Shown: positions 15,041-22,329 of the stretch, piece by piece | Numbering within the stretch: the first letter of the stretch is position 1 | Layout of the letters: the number at the start of each line of letters is the position of its first letter | Assembly: GCA_035942915.1 (NCBI GenBank) | Contig: DASZCR010000145.1 | Coordinates: 1 to 22,625, forward strand | Origin: DASZCR01 sp035942915 | Lineage (GTDB): Bacteria > Acidobacteriota > Blastocatellia > Pyrinomonadales > Pyrinomonadaceae | Length of the DNA stretch: 22,625 nucleotides | Direction: 5' to 3' | Made by a program: the position numbers and the translations under genes | The notes under the pieces: generated by a model | The model's input: the letters and a program-made list of their open reading frames with translations, nothing else | Told to the model about the DNA's origin: nothing | The model's database searches: none

Positions 15041-16732
15041 ATGGCGAAGAAGATTGAGCACCTCGTAGTTCTGATGATGGAGAATCGCTCGTTCGACCAC
15101 GCGCTCGGCTTTCTCAAAAGCAGTTCGTGGCCTATCGACGGACTCAACGGCACGGAGACGAATCCCAACACGCAGGGCGTGCAGGTGCGCGTCACGCCCG
15201 ACGCGCGCTACGCGGGCGACCTTCTGGCAGACCCCGGCCACGACTTCATCAGCGTCAACGAACAGATATTCGGCAACTCGCAGGGGACGGGAACGGGGCC
15301 TTTCATGAAGGGCTTCGTCAAGTCTTATCAGAGCAAGACGGGCAACGTCACCAAGTCGCACAACGTCATGAAGTGCTTCGCGCCCGGTCGTCTGCCCGCG
15401 CTCTCGACGCTGGCGCGCGAGTACGGCGTCTGCGACCGCTGGTTTTCGTCCGTGCCGGGGCCGACGCTGCCGAACCGCGCCTTCGCCTTCGGCGCGACAT
15501 CGCTCGGCCGCGTCGACATGAACCCGAACTATCTCACGCTCAAGACCATCTTCGAGTTGCTCGACTCGAACGGCGTCGCGTCGAAGATTTATTACACGGA
15601 CTGGACAATCGGCCTCGCCGTCGGCTACATCATCCAGCGCGCCAGAAAGTTTCTCTTCTTCTTCGACGACTTCATCAAAGATTGCAAGAACAACCGTCTG
15701 CCCGCCTTTAGCTTTATCGAGCCGCGCTTTAACGACTTCTCCGACCGGGGGCAGTTCTTCCCCGCTTCCGACCAGCATCCAGACCACAACGTCTTTCAGG
15801 GCGAGAAGGTCATCAAAGCCGTCTATGATGCGTTGACAAGCAACCGGCAGACGTGGGAGAGCACGCTGCTCGTCATCACCTACGACGAGCACGGCGGACT
15901 CTACGACCACGTGACGCCGCCCGCCACTGTCAATCCCGGCGACAAGCCTCCGGGAACGACCACCTTTAACTTCGAGCGGCTCGGCGTGCGCGTGCCCGCC
16001 GTCCTCGTCTCGCCCTTTATCCCGCGCGGCACAATCGTCCGCAAGGTCTTCGACCACACTTCCATCATCGCCACTGCGAGAAAGCTCTTTCTCAGAGACC
16101 CGGATAAATCTTTCCTCACCGAGCGCGACCGGCGTGCGCTCACCTTTGAGGACTCTCTGACGCTCGCCTCTCCGCGACAAGGCAAGGTCACAATCCCGCA
16201 GCCAACGAACGCTCCTTCAAACTTCAAGGCAGGCGCTAAAGCTTCGGCGCGTGCGGGCGCGCAGAAGGGCAGAGCGGGCGCGACGCGTGCCGCTGCAAAA
16301 AAGGAGTTTGAAGCGGAGATTGCATTGGCCTCGACCGTCGGCGCGGCGGCCGGGTCACAGGACGGAGGGCTTTCGGATTTTCAGGCGACGATGATTCAAC
16401 ATGCGTTCGTCCTCGACACGGCCTTGCCGTCGCAGCAACAGACAGACACGCTCGTCAGCGCCATCAGGACGGAACAGGACGCGGCCGGATACCTCGCGGC
16501 GATACGCGCGAGGATTGCTGAAGAGCGCAGACAGGGCACGCGTGGCGCAGCGTCTTCGTCGTCTTCGCCGCGCGCCTCCGCGTCGCGCAAGGCCGGTCGG
16601 AAGGCTGCTCAGAAGGCTGCTCAGAAGGCGTCACAGAAATCGTCGAGGAAGGCTGGCGGGAAGGCTGCCCGGAAGTCGTCTCAGAAGTCGTCTCAGAAGT
16701 CGTCTCGGAAGTCATCAGGGAGGAAGTCATGA
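15041..16732 (+). CDS. Phospholipase C / phosphoesterase-family enzyme with basic repeat tail
   Basis: A 563-residue protein of the bacterial phospholipase C/acid phosphatase family (alkaline-phosphatase superfamily), which hydrolyses phosphoester bonds of phospholipids or other substrates. It has the N-terminal metal motif ENRSFDH (14-20) and DEHGGLYDHV (282-291), plus PGPTLPNRAFAFG and FDHTSIIATARKLF. The catalytic domain ends about residue 390. A basic Ala/Lys segment (about 394-424), a short helical region, and a tail of eleven tandem tetrapeptides of type K-[AS]-[AGS]-[QRG] (517-563) follow. There is no signal peptide at the N-terminus, unlike most relatives, which are Tat-exported. AAAGGAG precedes ATG 15041. 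The stop overlaps the next start (ATGA). Confidence 0.85.
   Translation: MAKKIEHLVVLMMENRSFDHALGFLKSSSWPIDGLNGTETNPNTQGVQVRVTPDARYAGDLLADPGHDFISVNEQIFGNSQGTGTGPFMKGFVKSYQSKTGNVTKSHNVMKCFAPGRLPALSTLAREYGVCDRWFSSVPGPTLPNRAFAFGATSLGRVDMNPNYLTLKTIFELLDSNGVASKIYYTDWTIGLAVGYIIQRARKFLFFFDDFIKDCKNNRLPAFSFIEPRFNDFSDRGQFFPASDQHPDHNVFQGEKVIKAVYDALTSNRQTWESTLLVITYDEHGGLYDHVTPPATVNPGDKPPGTTTFNFERLGVRVPAVLVSPFIPRGTIVRKVFDHTSIIATARKLFLRDPDKSFLTERDRRALTFEDSLTLASPRQGKVTIPQPTNAPSNFKAGAKASARAGAQKGRAGATRAAAKKEFEAEIALASTVGAAAGSQDGGLSDFQATMIQHAFVLDTALPSQQQTDTLVSAIRTEQDAAGYLAAIRARIAEERRQGTRGAASSSSSPRASASRKAGRKAAQKAAQKASQKSSRKAGGKAARKSSQKSSQKSSRKSSGRKS
16589..16729 (+). repeat. 12-bp tandem repeats encoding the tetrapeptide tail
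   Basis: In-frame 12-bp units encode K-[AS]-[AGS]-[QRG] eleven times plus RKS. Two sub-blocks are almost identical at DNA level: AAGGCTGCTCAG-type units (about 16601-16630) and AAGTCGTCTCAG-type units (about 16683-16720). Period 12 keeps frame, so expansion by slippage changes only tail length. Confidence 0.85.
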
Positions 16733-18072
16733 TTGCAGTCTCAGGTCAGCGGGGTTCGGCGGTTGGCGGACGAAAAGCGCGCGGTGCGTGGCGACGTGGT
16801 CTGTCGCTCTGCGTCCTGTTGCTCTTGTGCCCTGTGGCGACGACTGCTCAGACGCCGCCCGCGACGCCGCCGGGTTCGACGCCGCAACAGACCGCCAGCC
16901 CGTGCGACACGGCGAAGTCGGACAAGAGTCTGTCGAACCTTGCCAAGTGTGCCGCGCATCTCTACGAGAAGGTCACTTCAAAGGACGGTTTTCGCCTCGT
17001 TGTCGGCAGCGTTGCGCCGGGCAGCGGGCTGGCGGGCGGCGTCGGCTACGGCATGAGACACGCTAACGAGACATGGCGCGTCAACTTCGACTCGTCGGCC
17101 AGAATTTCAGTGAGAAAGTATTGGGAGGTGGACGCGAACCTGCGTCTGACGAGGAGCGAGAACACGTTCGGTGACGACGACGCGACAGGGCCGTCGGGCG
17201 ACTTGAAAATCAACCTCTACGGCCTCGTCAAAGACATGCAGCGTCTCGACTTTTTCGGACTGGGGCCGGAGAGCAGCGTCGATAACCGCGCCGTCTTTCA
17301 TTACCGCGAAGGCGTCGTCGGCGCAGACATCTCGAAGCCTGTCAGGCGCTGGCTCGACGTAGGCGGAGCGGTCGAAGGAGTCTTCCCGCACATCGTCACC
17401 ATCTCGAACCCGACGGTGCGCTCGGTCGAGCGCGTCCACACGGAGGCGAGCGCGCCGGGCATTAACACGCAGCCCGCGTTCTTGCATTTCGTCGCGTTCG
17501 CCGGGTTGCACTCGCCCGGTCAACCCGAATCGCGCAAGCTCGTCTACGAGTTCTACTATCACGTCTTTCAAGACGTGCAGGAGCATCTCTACTCGTTCCG
17601 CCGCTTCGATGCAGACTTGCTGCACAAACTGCCCTTCGCCGACAAGAACGAGATACGCGTGCGTGGCCGGCTCTCGTTCTCCGAGACGAGAGAAGGCCAG
17701 CGCGTGCCCTTCTACCTGATGCGGACGCTCGGCGGCTCGGACATCAGGGGCGAGGACACGCTGCGCGGCTTTCGCGATTATCGTTTCCGCGACCGCGACT
17801 TAATCCTGCTGCAAGCCGAATATCTGCGTGAGCTTTATGGCCCGCTCGACTTCATCACCTTTTACGATACGGGCAAAGTCGCGCCGAGCATCAGCCGCTT
17901 CGACGAGGGACGCCTGCGCCACACCTACGGGCTAGGCGTCGTCTTTGTGCCGCGTCGCGGCGAGAACGTGCTGCTGCGTTTCTACATCGCGTTCGGCAGC
18001 GGCGAGGGTAGCCACACTTTCATCGGCGGCGGCGACCTGTTGGGCGGCCGCGCCGACCGTCTCGTGCGCTGA
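16729..18072 (+). CDS. Omp85-like outer-membrane beta-barrel without POTRA domains
   Basis: A 447-residue exported protein. A long basic N-region (about 24 residues) precedes a hydrophobic signal core (LSLCVLLLLCPVATTAQ) and a Pro/Thr-rich linker to about residue 60. From about residue 85 alternating strands dominate, with TLRGFRDYRFRDRDLILLQAEYLREL near residue 345, close to the (V/L)RG(F/Y) motif of Omp85/BamA C-terminal barrels. The length leaves no room for POTRA domains. It probably forms a barrel in the outer membrane; whether it moves protein or lipid is unknown. The C-terminus (ADRLVR) lacks the usual final aromatic. The ATG lies inside the phosphoesterase stop (ATGA) with GGGAGG upstream, so the two are translationally coupled. 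Confidence 0.75.
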   Translation: MIAVSGQRGSAVGGRKARGAWRRGLSLCVLLLLCPVATTAQTPPATPPGSTPQQTASPCDTAKSDKSLSNLAKCAAHLYEKVTSKDGFRLVVGSVAPGSGLAGGVGYGMRHANETWRVNFDSSARISVRKYWEVDANLRLTRSENTFGDDDATGPSGDLKINLYGLVKDMQRLDFFGLGPESSVDNRAVFHYREGVVGADISKPVRRWLDVGGAVEGVFPHIVTISNPTVRSVERVHTEASAPGINTQPAFLHFVAFAGLHSPGQPESRKLVYEFYYHVFQDVQEHLYSFRRFDADLLHKLPFADKNEIRVRGRLSFSETREGQRVPFYLMRTLGGSDIRGEDTLRGFRDYRFRDRDLILLQAEYLRELYGPLDFITFYDTGKVAPSISRFDEGRLRHTYGLGVVFVPRRGENVLLRFYIAFGSGEGSHTFIGGGDLLGGRADRLVR

Positions 18073-18097
18073 GAGTTTGCCTGAGCGTCGCCCCGTC

Positions 18098-18577
18098 TCA
18101 ACGGCCGGACAACAGCCTGCTCAGCGCGACGCCGTTGACGAAGACCGAGACGCGCTCGACGGCCGGAAACTGCAAAGCCGTCTCCTTCAATTGCGCTTCG
18201 ATGCGCGGGTCTTCGCAAACTCCCGCAGAGACGAGTCTGCCCGTCAGCCTGACGACCGCCGTCCTGTTCCTGATGGCGACGCTCCTCACTTTCAGGCGAG
18301 ATTTCGAGAGCGCGTTGGAGAGTTTGCGCGGGCTGTAAGTATCGGCGCGGACGGCGAGCAGACGCTCGTAGGCAGTCTTCAGCGGCGAGGCGGAACGAGC
18401 CACGTTCACATCGACGGGAACGACGCTGTCGTTGCAGCCAATCTTCTTGCCAGACTGGCCGTTGTCCTCGACGGCGATAAAGAACAGCTTAATCTGTCTG
18501 GCGTCCGCGCCCCGCGCGTAGAAGCCGCAGGCAAACATCGCCAACAGCGCCGAGACGAGCACCCTGCGTAATCTCAT
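18098..18577 (-). CDS. Exported GerMN-domain protein
   Basis: A 159-residue protein: signal peptide MRLRRVLVSALLAMFACGFYARGADA, then one domain with the GerMN pattern: IKLFFIAVEDNGQ, VPVDVNVARSASPLKTAYERLLAVR, VRSVAIRNRTAVVRLTGRL and a C-terminal VERVSVFVNGVALSRLL. GerMN domains occur in spore germination protein GerM and in many envelope proteins of non-spore-formers; they probably bind cell-wall-related ligands, without known catalysis. Two cysteines (IGCND and AGVCEDP) could form a disulfide. Start ATG 18577 has GGAG 7 nt upstream; the open frame extends to 18748 but that part is not protein-like. It converges with the barrel gene, ending 26 bp from its stop; no terminator is visible between them. 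Confidence 0.75.
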   Translation of the reverse strand: MRLRRVLVSALLAMFACGFYARGADARQIKLFFIAVEDNGQSGKKIGCNDSVVPVDVNVARSASPLKTAYERLLAVRADTYSPRKLSNALSKSRLKVRSVAIRNRTAVVRLTGRLVSAGVCEDPRIEAQLKETALQFPAVERVSVFVNGVALSRLLSGR

Positions 18578-18738
18578 ACGACCGCTCCTTCGCCCCTCAG
18601 AGTTGATGCGCGCGGCGAATAGACGACGCCGCGATTCCCGCGCGTGCGGTCTCGCAACGTCTCTCCACACGCTTGAGATGAACTTTGCGGCGACTGAGAA
18701 AACCGCTCGTCTCGGTCGGCCGTGTGCACACACGACGC

Positions 18739-18894
18739 CTAAGTACATTCAGGATGATGACAGGTGCAGCCGATTTCCATCATGTGAACTTTGGCGGCGT
18801 CTTCACACTCTTCACTGCAATATTTGCTGCCCGCACCGGCCGGGCACTCGCAAGTGGCACGCGCACACTTGTTCTCTTTCTTCTCGTCTGCCAT
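18739..18894 (-). CDS. Bacterial metallothionein
   Basis: A 51-residue cysteine-rich protein that binds Zn, Cd or Cu(I) in thiolate clusters in the cytoplasm. It has eight cysteines (C10, C15, C17, C26, C30, C43, C45, C50) and three histidines (H37, H46, H47). The CxC and YCSEEC elements resemble the SmtA/BmtA family (KCxxxxCxC ... YCSxxC ... GCxCxxxxC), which has about nine Cys in 53-56 residues. A perfect AGGAGG lies 9 nt before ATG 18894. It starts 26 bp after the broken exported protein and is probably its operon partner. In a genome window with a copper oxidase operon this suggests metal handling, but the two loci are 9 kb apart. Confidence 0.88.
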   Translation of the reverse strand: MADEKKENKCARATCECPAGAGSKYCSEECEDAAKVHMMEIGCTCHHPECT

Positions 18895-18920
18895 CTCGCA
18901 TAACCTCCTTCGTTGATGCT

Positions 18921-19363
18921 CTAGTTGCCGTTTGACTTCCGGCTCTGTGCCTTCGTTGCCGACTGCTTCGCACACTCCTCCACTTTCCATTGATAGACAG
19001 CGGCGAGCGCGATGATGCACACCTCACCATTCATCTGCGTCGGGTCAACCTCTAAAGATTGCTCGATGTAACATCCGGCCGTCTCCGTGTCGCCTCTTTT
19101 GAGCGCCTCGTCGGTGAGCGCCGCATAGCTGGTTCCGCTTTCGCCGAAGCCTGCGCCGGCAGTCCGTCCAACTTCGTCGCGTCGGCCGCGAGAGATTGCA
19201 GGTCGGCCGGCGAGGCCAGCCGCTTCAATTCTAGTTCGTTCTGAGAAGTCTGCGCCGTCTGGTCTTGGGCGTTGGCGGCAGGTTGGGGGGATTGTGCGTG
19301 GGAAGAGGCGGTTAAGATAAGCGTCGACATCGACAGGGCTGCGAGGCGACGGAGAATCCGCAT
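18921..19363 (-). pseudogene. Exported small protein with a frameshift, upstream of metallothionein
   Basis: The first half reads in one frame: signal peptide MRILRRLAALSMSTLILTASSHAQ, then QTSQNELELKRLASPADLQSLAADATKLDGLPAQASAKAE. Near 19125-19145 good protein sequence moves to the -1 frame: SGTSYAALTDEALKRGDTETAGCYIEQSLEVDPTQMNGEVCIIALAAVYQWKVEECAKQ, ending at TAG 18921. Without the shift the first frame ends in an Arg-rich nonsense tail at 19052. Adding one base restores a 147-residue protein (443 + 1 is divisible by 3). No slippery heptamer is visible, so a one-base deletion or sequence error is likelier than programmed frameshifting. SD AAAGGA lies 8 nt before ATG 19363. The second half resembles a TPR-like helical pair. 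The family is not recognised. Confidence 0.6.
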
Positions 19364-19549
19364 GATGAAAATCCTTTGTCGAAAAAGCCCACCGGGCTTG
19401 ATGCACGTTCCCTGCTTAATCTGTCCTCATGAGCGTTGGTCGGGGAGGGCGAAGGGTCGGGTCTTACTCGTTCGCCAGTCGTTTTACTGCCGTCACTTCG
19501 CCGTCATCATACAACATTTTGACTTGCCACGACAGGTGTTCACAGCGGC

Positions 19550-21220
19550 TCATTGATTACGTTTGAAGACGAGGAGCGTGATGTCGTCGTGTTGCGGGGC
19601 TGAGCCTGCAAAGCGGTCGAGTTCGACGATGATGCTCTCGACGATGGCCGCAGCGGATTCGTTTCTGGCAGCCTTCAGACAGGCCAGCAAATTCTCTTCG
19701 CCCCACTCGTTCTCGTTCAGGTCGTAAGCTTCGGGCACGCCGTCGGAATAGAGCGCGAAGGTGTCGCCCACGCGCATCTCGACGGCCTTCTCCTCATACT
19801 GTTTGCCGAGCATGTCGAGCATGTCGCCGGGCATCATGCCGAGCGGGAGGCCGGTGGACTGTAGCAACTCTGTCTCGCCGTCGGCGCGCAGCAGCATGCA
19901 TTCGTTGTGTCCGGCGTTGACGTAGCGGCCGCGCCCGGTCGCGGGGTCGATTTCGAGCAGAATGGCGGTGACGAACTTGTTGGAGGGCGAGGCGGCGTAG
20001 AGCAGGTCGTTGATGCGCGCGGCGAGCGCGGAGAGTCCGTGCGATTCGCCGCCGAGCGCGCGCAAGGTGGCCTGCATGTTGCTCATCAGGAGCGATGCGG
20101 GCAGCCCCTTGCCCGACACGTCTGCGACGCAAAACAGGTATGCCCCCGTCTCGCTCTCGCCCTTCGTGACGATGACATCGAAGTAGTCGCCGCCGCAGTG
20201 AAGCGCCGGACGGTTGCGCGCAGCGAGGTCGTAGCCGTCGATTTTCGGCAGTTGTTCGGGGAACAGCCGTTCCTGAATGTTGGCGGCGAGTTCGAGTTCC
20301 TGTTCGAGCCTTTTGCGCTCTAAGGTCTCCTGCACAAACCAAGAGTTCTCGAAAGAGACGACGGATTGCGCGACCAGACCCGCGCCAAATTCGAGGTCGG
20401 CTTCGGTGTATCCGAGTTTCAACGGACGCGCGCCGAGAACGACGGCGCCGACGGCCGTCGCGGAGGAACGCAGAGGGAAAAGCAGTTCAGCCTGCTGCGC
20501 GCGCAGCATCTCCTTCAATTCGCCGTCGGCGAGGTCTTCGACAAGGACGGCCTCCGGCAGTTCCGCGAGCGCAGGCTGATACTCCTTGAGGTCGGGCAGC
20601 GTCATCCCTTTCTGATGACGGACGGGCGGATGTCCGTCCTTCCATGCGACGAGCGCGTAACGGCGCACAGCCCAACGCCCGGACAGTGTGAGCATCAAGA
20701 GTTTGGCGACTGTTTCGGGTTCGAGTGCGGAGGACAGACCACGCACGAGGTCGAGCAGCGCCCTGAGTTCCTGAACTTTCTGTTCGAGCCTTTGATTGAG
20801 GCTTTGCGTCTCGGCGTGTGCGCGTGCGTTCTCGATGCCGCTGGCGGCGATGCTCACGAGCGCGCGCAGAGCCTCCTCTTCCCTCGACTCGACCACGCCG
20901 CCCGGCGGACGGCCGACGCCGAGCAATCCCAGAGGCCGCTCCGCCTCGCCGATAGGCAGCAGCAGGTGCATCCCGGCCGCATGCGCCGCTGCTTCGTCAA
21001 AGAGGTCGCCCGCGCGCAAATCCTTGAAGCCGCGAACGAGCGCGAGACGCATCTCGCCGTCCTCTTCCAACGCGACGAATCCGCGCCCGACGAGCAGGCG
21101 TCCCATCACGGAGCGCAGGAGGTGTCGCAGGAGGTCGTCGAGTTTGAGCGACGAATGGAGCAGTTGCGCCGATTCGAGCAGGGCTTCGAGCCGCGTTGAG
21201 TCGAGGTGCGGTGTTGACAT
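19550..21220 (-). CDS. GAF-GAF-SpoIIE (PP2C-type) serine phosphatase
   Basis: A 556-residue cytoplasmic sensor phosphatase that would dephosphorylate a STAS anti-anti-sigma protein. Residues 1-135 are a first GAF-like domain (LLLPIGEAERPLGLLGVGRP). A coiled-coil linker (about 136-160) follows, then a second GAF domain (about 160-300; LLFPLRSSATAVGAVVLGARPLKL). After a helix (ERKRLEQELELAANIQERLFPEQLP) comes the PP2C domain (about 330-553). Metal and catalytic motifs are present: HCGGDYFDV, VADVSGKGLPASLLMSNMQ, YVNAGHNE, ALYSDGVPEA and QHDDITLLV. The start ATG 21220 has no good SD. It lies 192 bp after the RsbW-like gene, on the same strand. The signal sensed by the GAF domains is unknown. Confidence 0.92.
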   Translation of the reverse strand: MSTPHLDSTRLEALLESAQLLHSSLKLDDLLRHLLRSVMGRLLVGRGFVALEEDGEMRLALVRGFKDLRAGDLFDEAAAHAAGMHLLLPIGEAERPLGLLGVGRPPGGVVESREEEALRALVSIAASGIENARAHAETQSLNQRLEQKVQELRALLDLVRGLSSALEPETVAKLLMLTLSGRWAVRRYALVAWKDGHPPVRHQKGMTLPDLKEYQPALAELPEAVLVEDLADGELKEMLRAQQAELLFPLRSSATAVGAVVLGARPLKLGYTEADLEFGAGLVAQSVVSFENSWFVQETLERKRLEQELELAANIQERLFPEQLPKIDGYDLAARNRPALHCGGDYFDVIVTKGESETGAYLFCVADVSGKGLPASLLMSNMQATLRALGGESHGLSALAARINDLLYAASPSNKFVTAILLEIDPATGRGRYVNAGHNECMLLRADGETELLQSTGLPLGMMPGDMLDMLGKQYEEKAVEMRVGDTFALYSDGVPEAYDLNENEWGEENLLACLKAARNESAAAIVESIIVELDRFAGSAPQHDDITLLVFKRNQ

Positions 21221-21412
21221 AACGGCAGGGAGAATTTGCGGGTTAGTTATCAGTACTCAGTTTGCAAAAAGCTCTTTGCGTTCTTCGCGCCTTGCGCGTC
21301 GCCGGTGCGAAACTATTTTTTAATCAAGAAGAAGATTTCCGTAAAGACGCGAGAGGTGGCAAAGAAGAAGCGGTCGAACGATGCGGCGGTTTTCAAAGGA
21401 AGTTGACGATGG

Positions 21413-21853
21413 CTAATCCGCTTTTTTCCTGATGCGCTTGACCATGTGGAGTTCGTTCTTCTTGCCGGGTTCGATTTCGTAATGGACTTCATCCATCAGC
21501 GTTCTCATCAGGCGCATGCCGAGGCCGCCTGACTTGCGCTCGGCCACCAGCTTTTCAACTTCCGACGAAGGGACTTTTTTCGGGTCGAAGCCGCGCCCTG
21601 TGTCTTCGACATCGATGCGTACCTCGTCGGCGTCGAAAGTGGCGCGGACGATAACCTCCTGCGAGGTGTCGTGGCCGTAGGCGTGCTCGATAACGTTGGC
21701 ACAGGCTTCGTCAACGGCCAGTTCGAGCTTGCCGATTTCGGGGTCATCAAGTCCGGCCTGCTTGCCGATGGTGGTGACGAACTCGCGTATCAGCGCGAGG
21801 TTCTCCGTCGATGAAGGGACGTGCAGCGTGAACTTCCTTTCGAGCGTTCCCAT
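21413..21853 (-). CDS. RsbW-like anti-sigma factor / serine kinase
   Basis: A 146-residue GHKL-fold kinase. The ATP lid motifs are present: N-box ELAVDEACANVIEHAY, G1 VEDTGRGFDP, and G2 RKSGGLGMRLMRTLMDEVHYE. RsbW/SpoIIAB proteins bind a sigma factor and phosphorylate their STAS antagonist, which is the gene 8 bp upstream. The start ATG 21853 has GGAGGG about 12 nt upstream, inside the STAS gene's end; translational coupling is likely. The reading frame is open further upstream, but that is antisense-free overlap with the STAS gene and not kinase-like. The cognate sigma factor is not in the window. Confidence 0.92.
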   Translation of the reverse strand: MGTLERKFTLHVPSSTENLALIREFVTTIGKQAGLDDPEIGKLELAVDEACANVIEHAYGHDTSQEVIVRATFDADEVRIDVEDTGRGFDPKKVPSSEVEKLVAERKSGGLGMRLMRTLMDEVHYEIEPGKKNELHMVKRIRKKAD

Positions 21854-21861
21854 ATGAGCTT

Positions 21862-22230
21862 TCAGCCCTCCCTCAACGGCGATTCGGAGAACCGCTGGAC
21901 TGCGCCCCTGCGCGCGTCGCAGATGTCGAAAATCTCCGCGAAGCCGAGGATGTCGAAGACCTGTCTGACCTTCGGCGTCAGCCCGCACACCTTGATGTCG
22001 CCGCCCTGCTCCCTGACCTCCTCGATGAAACTCATGAAGACGCCCAAGCCCGCCGAAGAGATGTAGGTCAGTTTCTCGCAATCGACGATGATGCGATGGC
22101 GACCGGCTTCGACCTCAGCCTGAATGGCCTGCTCGAACTGCGGCGCGGTATGCGCGTCCAGATAACCTTCGAGTTGGATAACGGACAGGTCTCCCTCGGA
22201 AGACGTTTCGATGGCAAACGGATTGGGCAT
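21862..22230 (-). CDS. STAS-domain anti-sigma factor antagonist
   Basis: A 122-residue single STAS domain (SpoIIAA/RsbV type). LSVIQLEGYLDAHTAPQFEQAI forms the first strand and helix; RIIVDCEKLTYISSAGLGVFMSF carries the conserved SSAG phospho-acceptor region; KVRQVFDILGFAEIFDI forms the last helix. When unphosphorylated it should sequester the RsbW-like kinase and free the sigma factor; the SpoIIE phosphatases either side would keep it active. ATG 22230 has GGAG 4 nt upstream. The 99-bp gap to the upstream phosphatase holds a TACAAT on the minus strand (22315-22320) but no clear -35. Confidence 0.92.
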   Translation of the reverse strand: MPNPFAIETSSEGDLSVIQLEGYLDAHTAPQFEQAIQAEVEAGRHRIIVDCEKLTYISSAGLGVFMSFIEEVREQGGDIKVCGLTPKVRQVFDILGFAEIFDICDARRGAVQRFSESPLREG

Positions 22231-22329
22231 GTTTCTCCGACTCCTACTCCCTTCTGATGGACGGCCGAACGTGGGCTGAACCGACAACGTGCTTTGGCCT
22301 GACAAGGGGTCTTTATTGTAACAGAAATC

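Noticed and set aside
14966..16180. 404-codon minus-strand open frame opposite the phosphoesterase
   Set aside because: Antisense shadow: no SD, no recognisable domain, and the plus strand has clear family motifs.
16589..16729. Tandem 12-bp repeats as a possible CRISPR or satellite
   Set aside because: Units are contiguous without spacers, stay in frame and encode the enzyme's tetrapeptide tail.
19120..19150. Programmed -1 frameshift in the metallothionein partner
   Set aside because: No X-XXY-YYZ slippery heptamer or downstream stem is visible at the switch; mutation or sequence error is simpler.
21221..21412. Separate promoter or small hairpin (GCAAA/TTTGC) between the RsbW-like and GAF-SpoIIE genes
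   Set aside because: The stem is only 5 bp and no promoter pair with proper spacing is seen; the 192-bp gap may matter but I cannot support a site.
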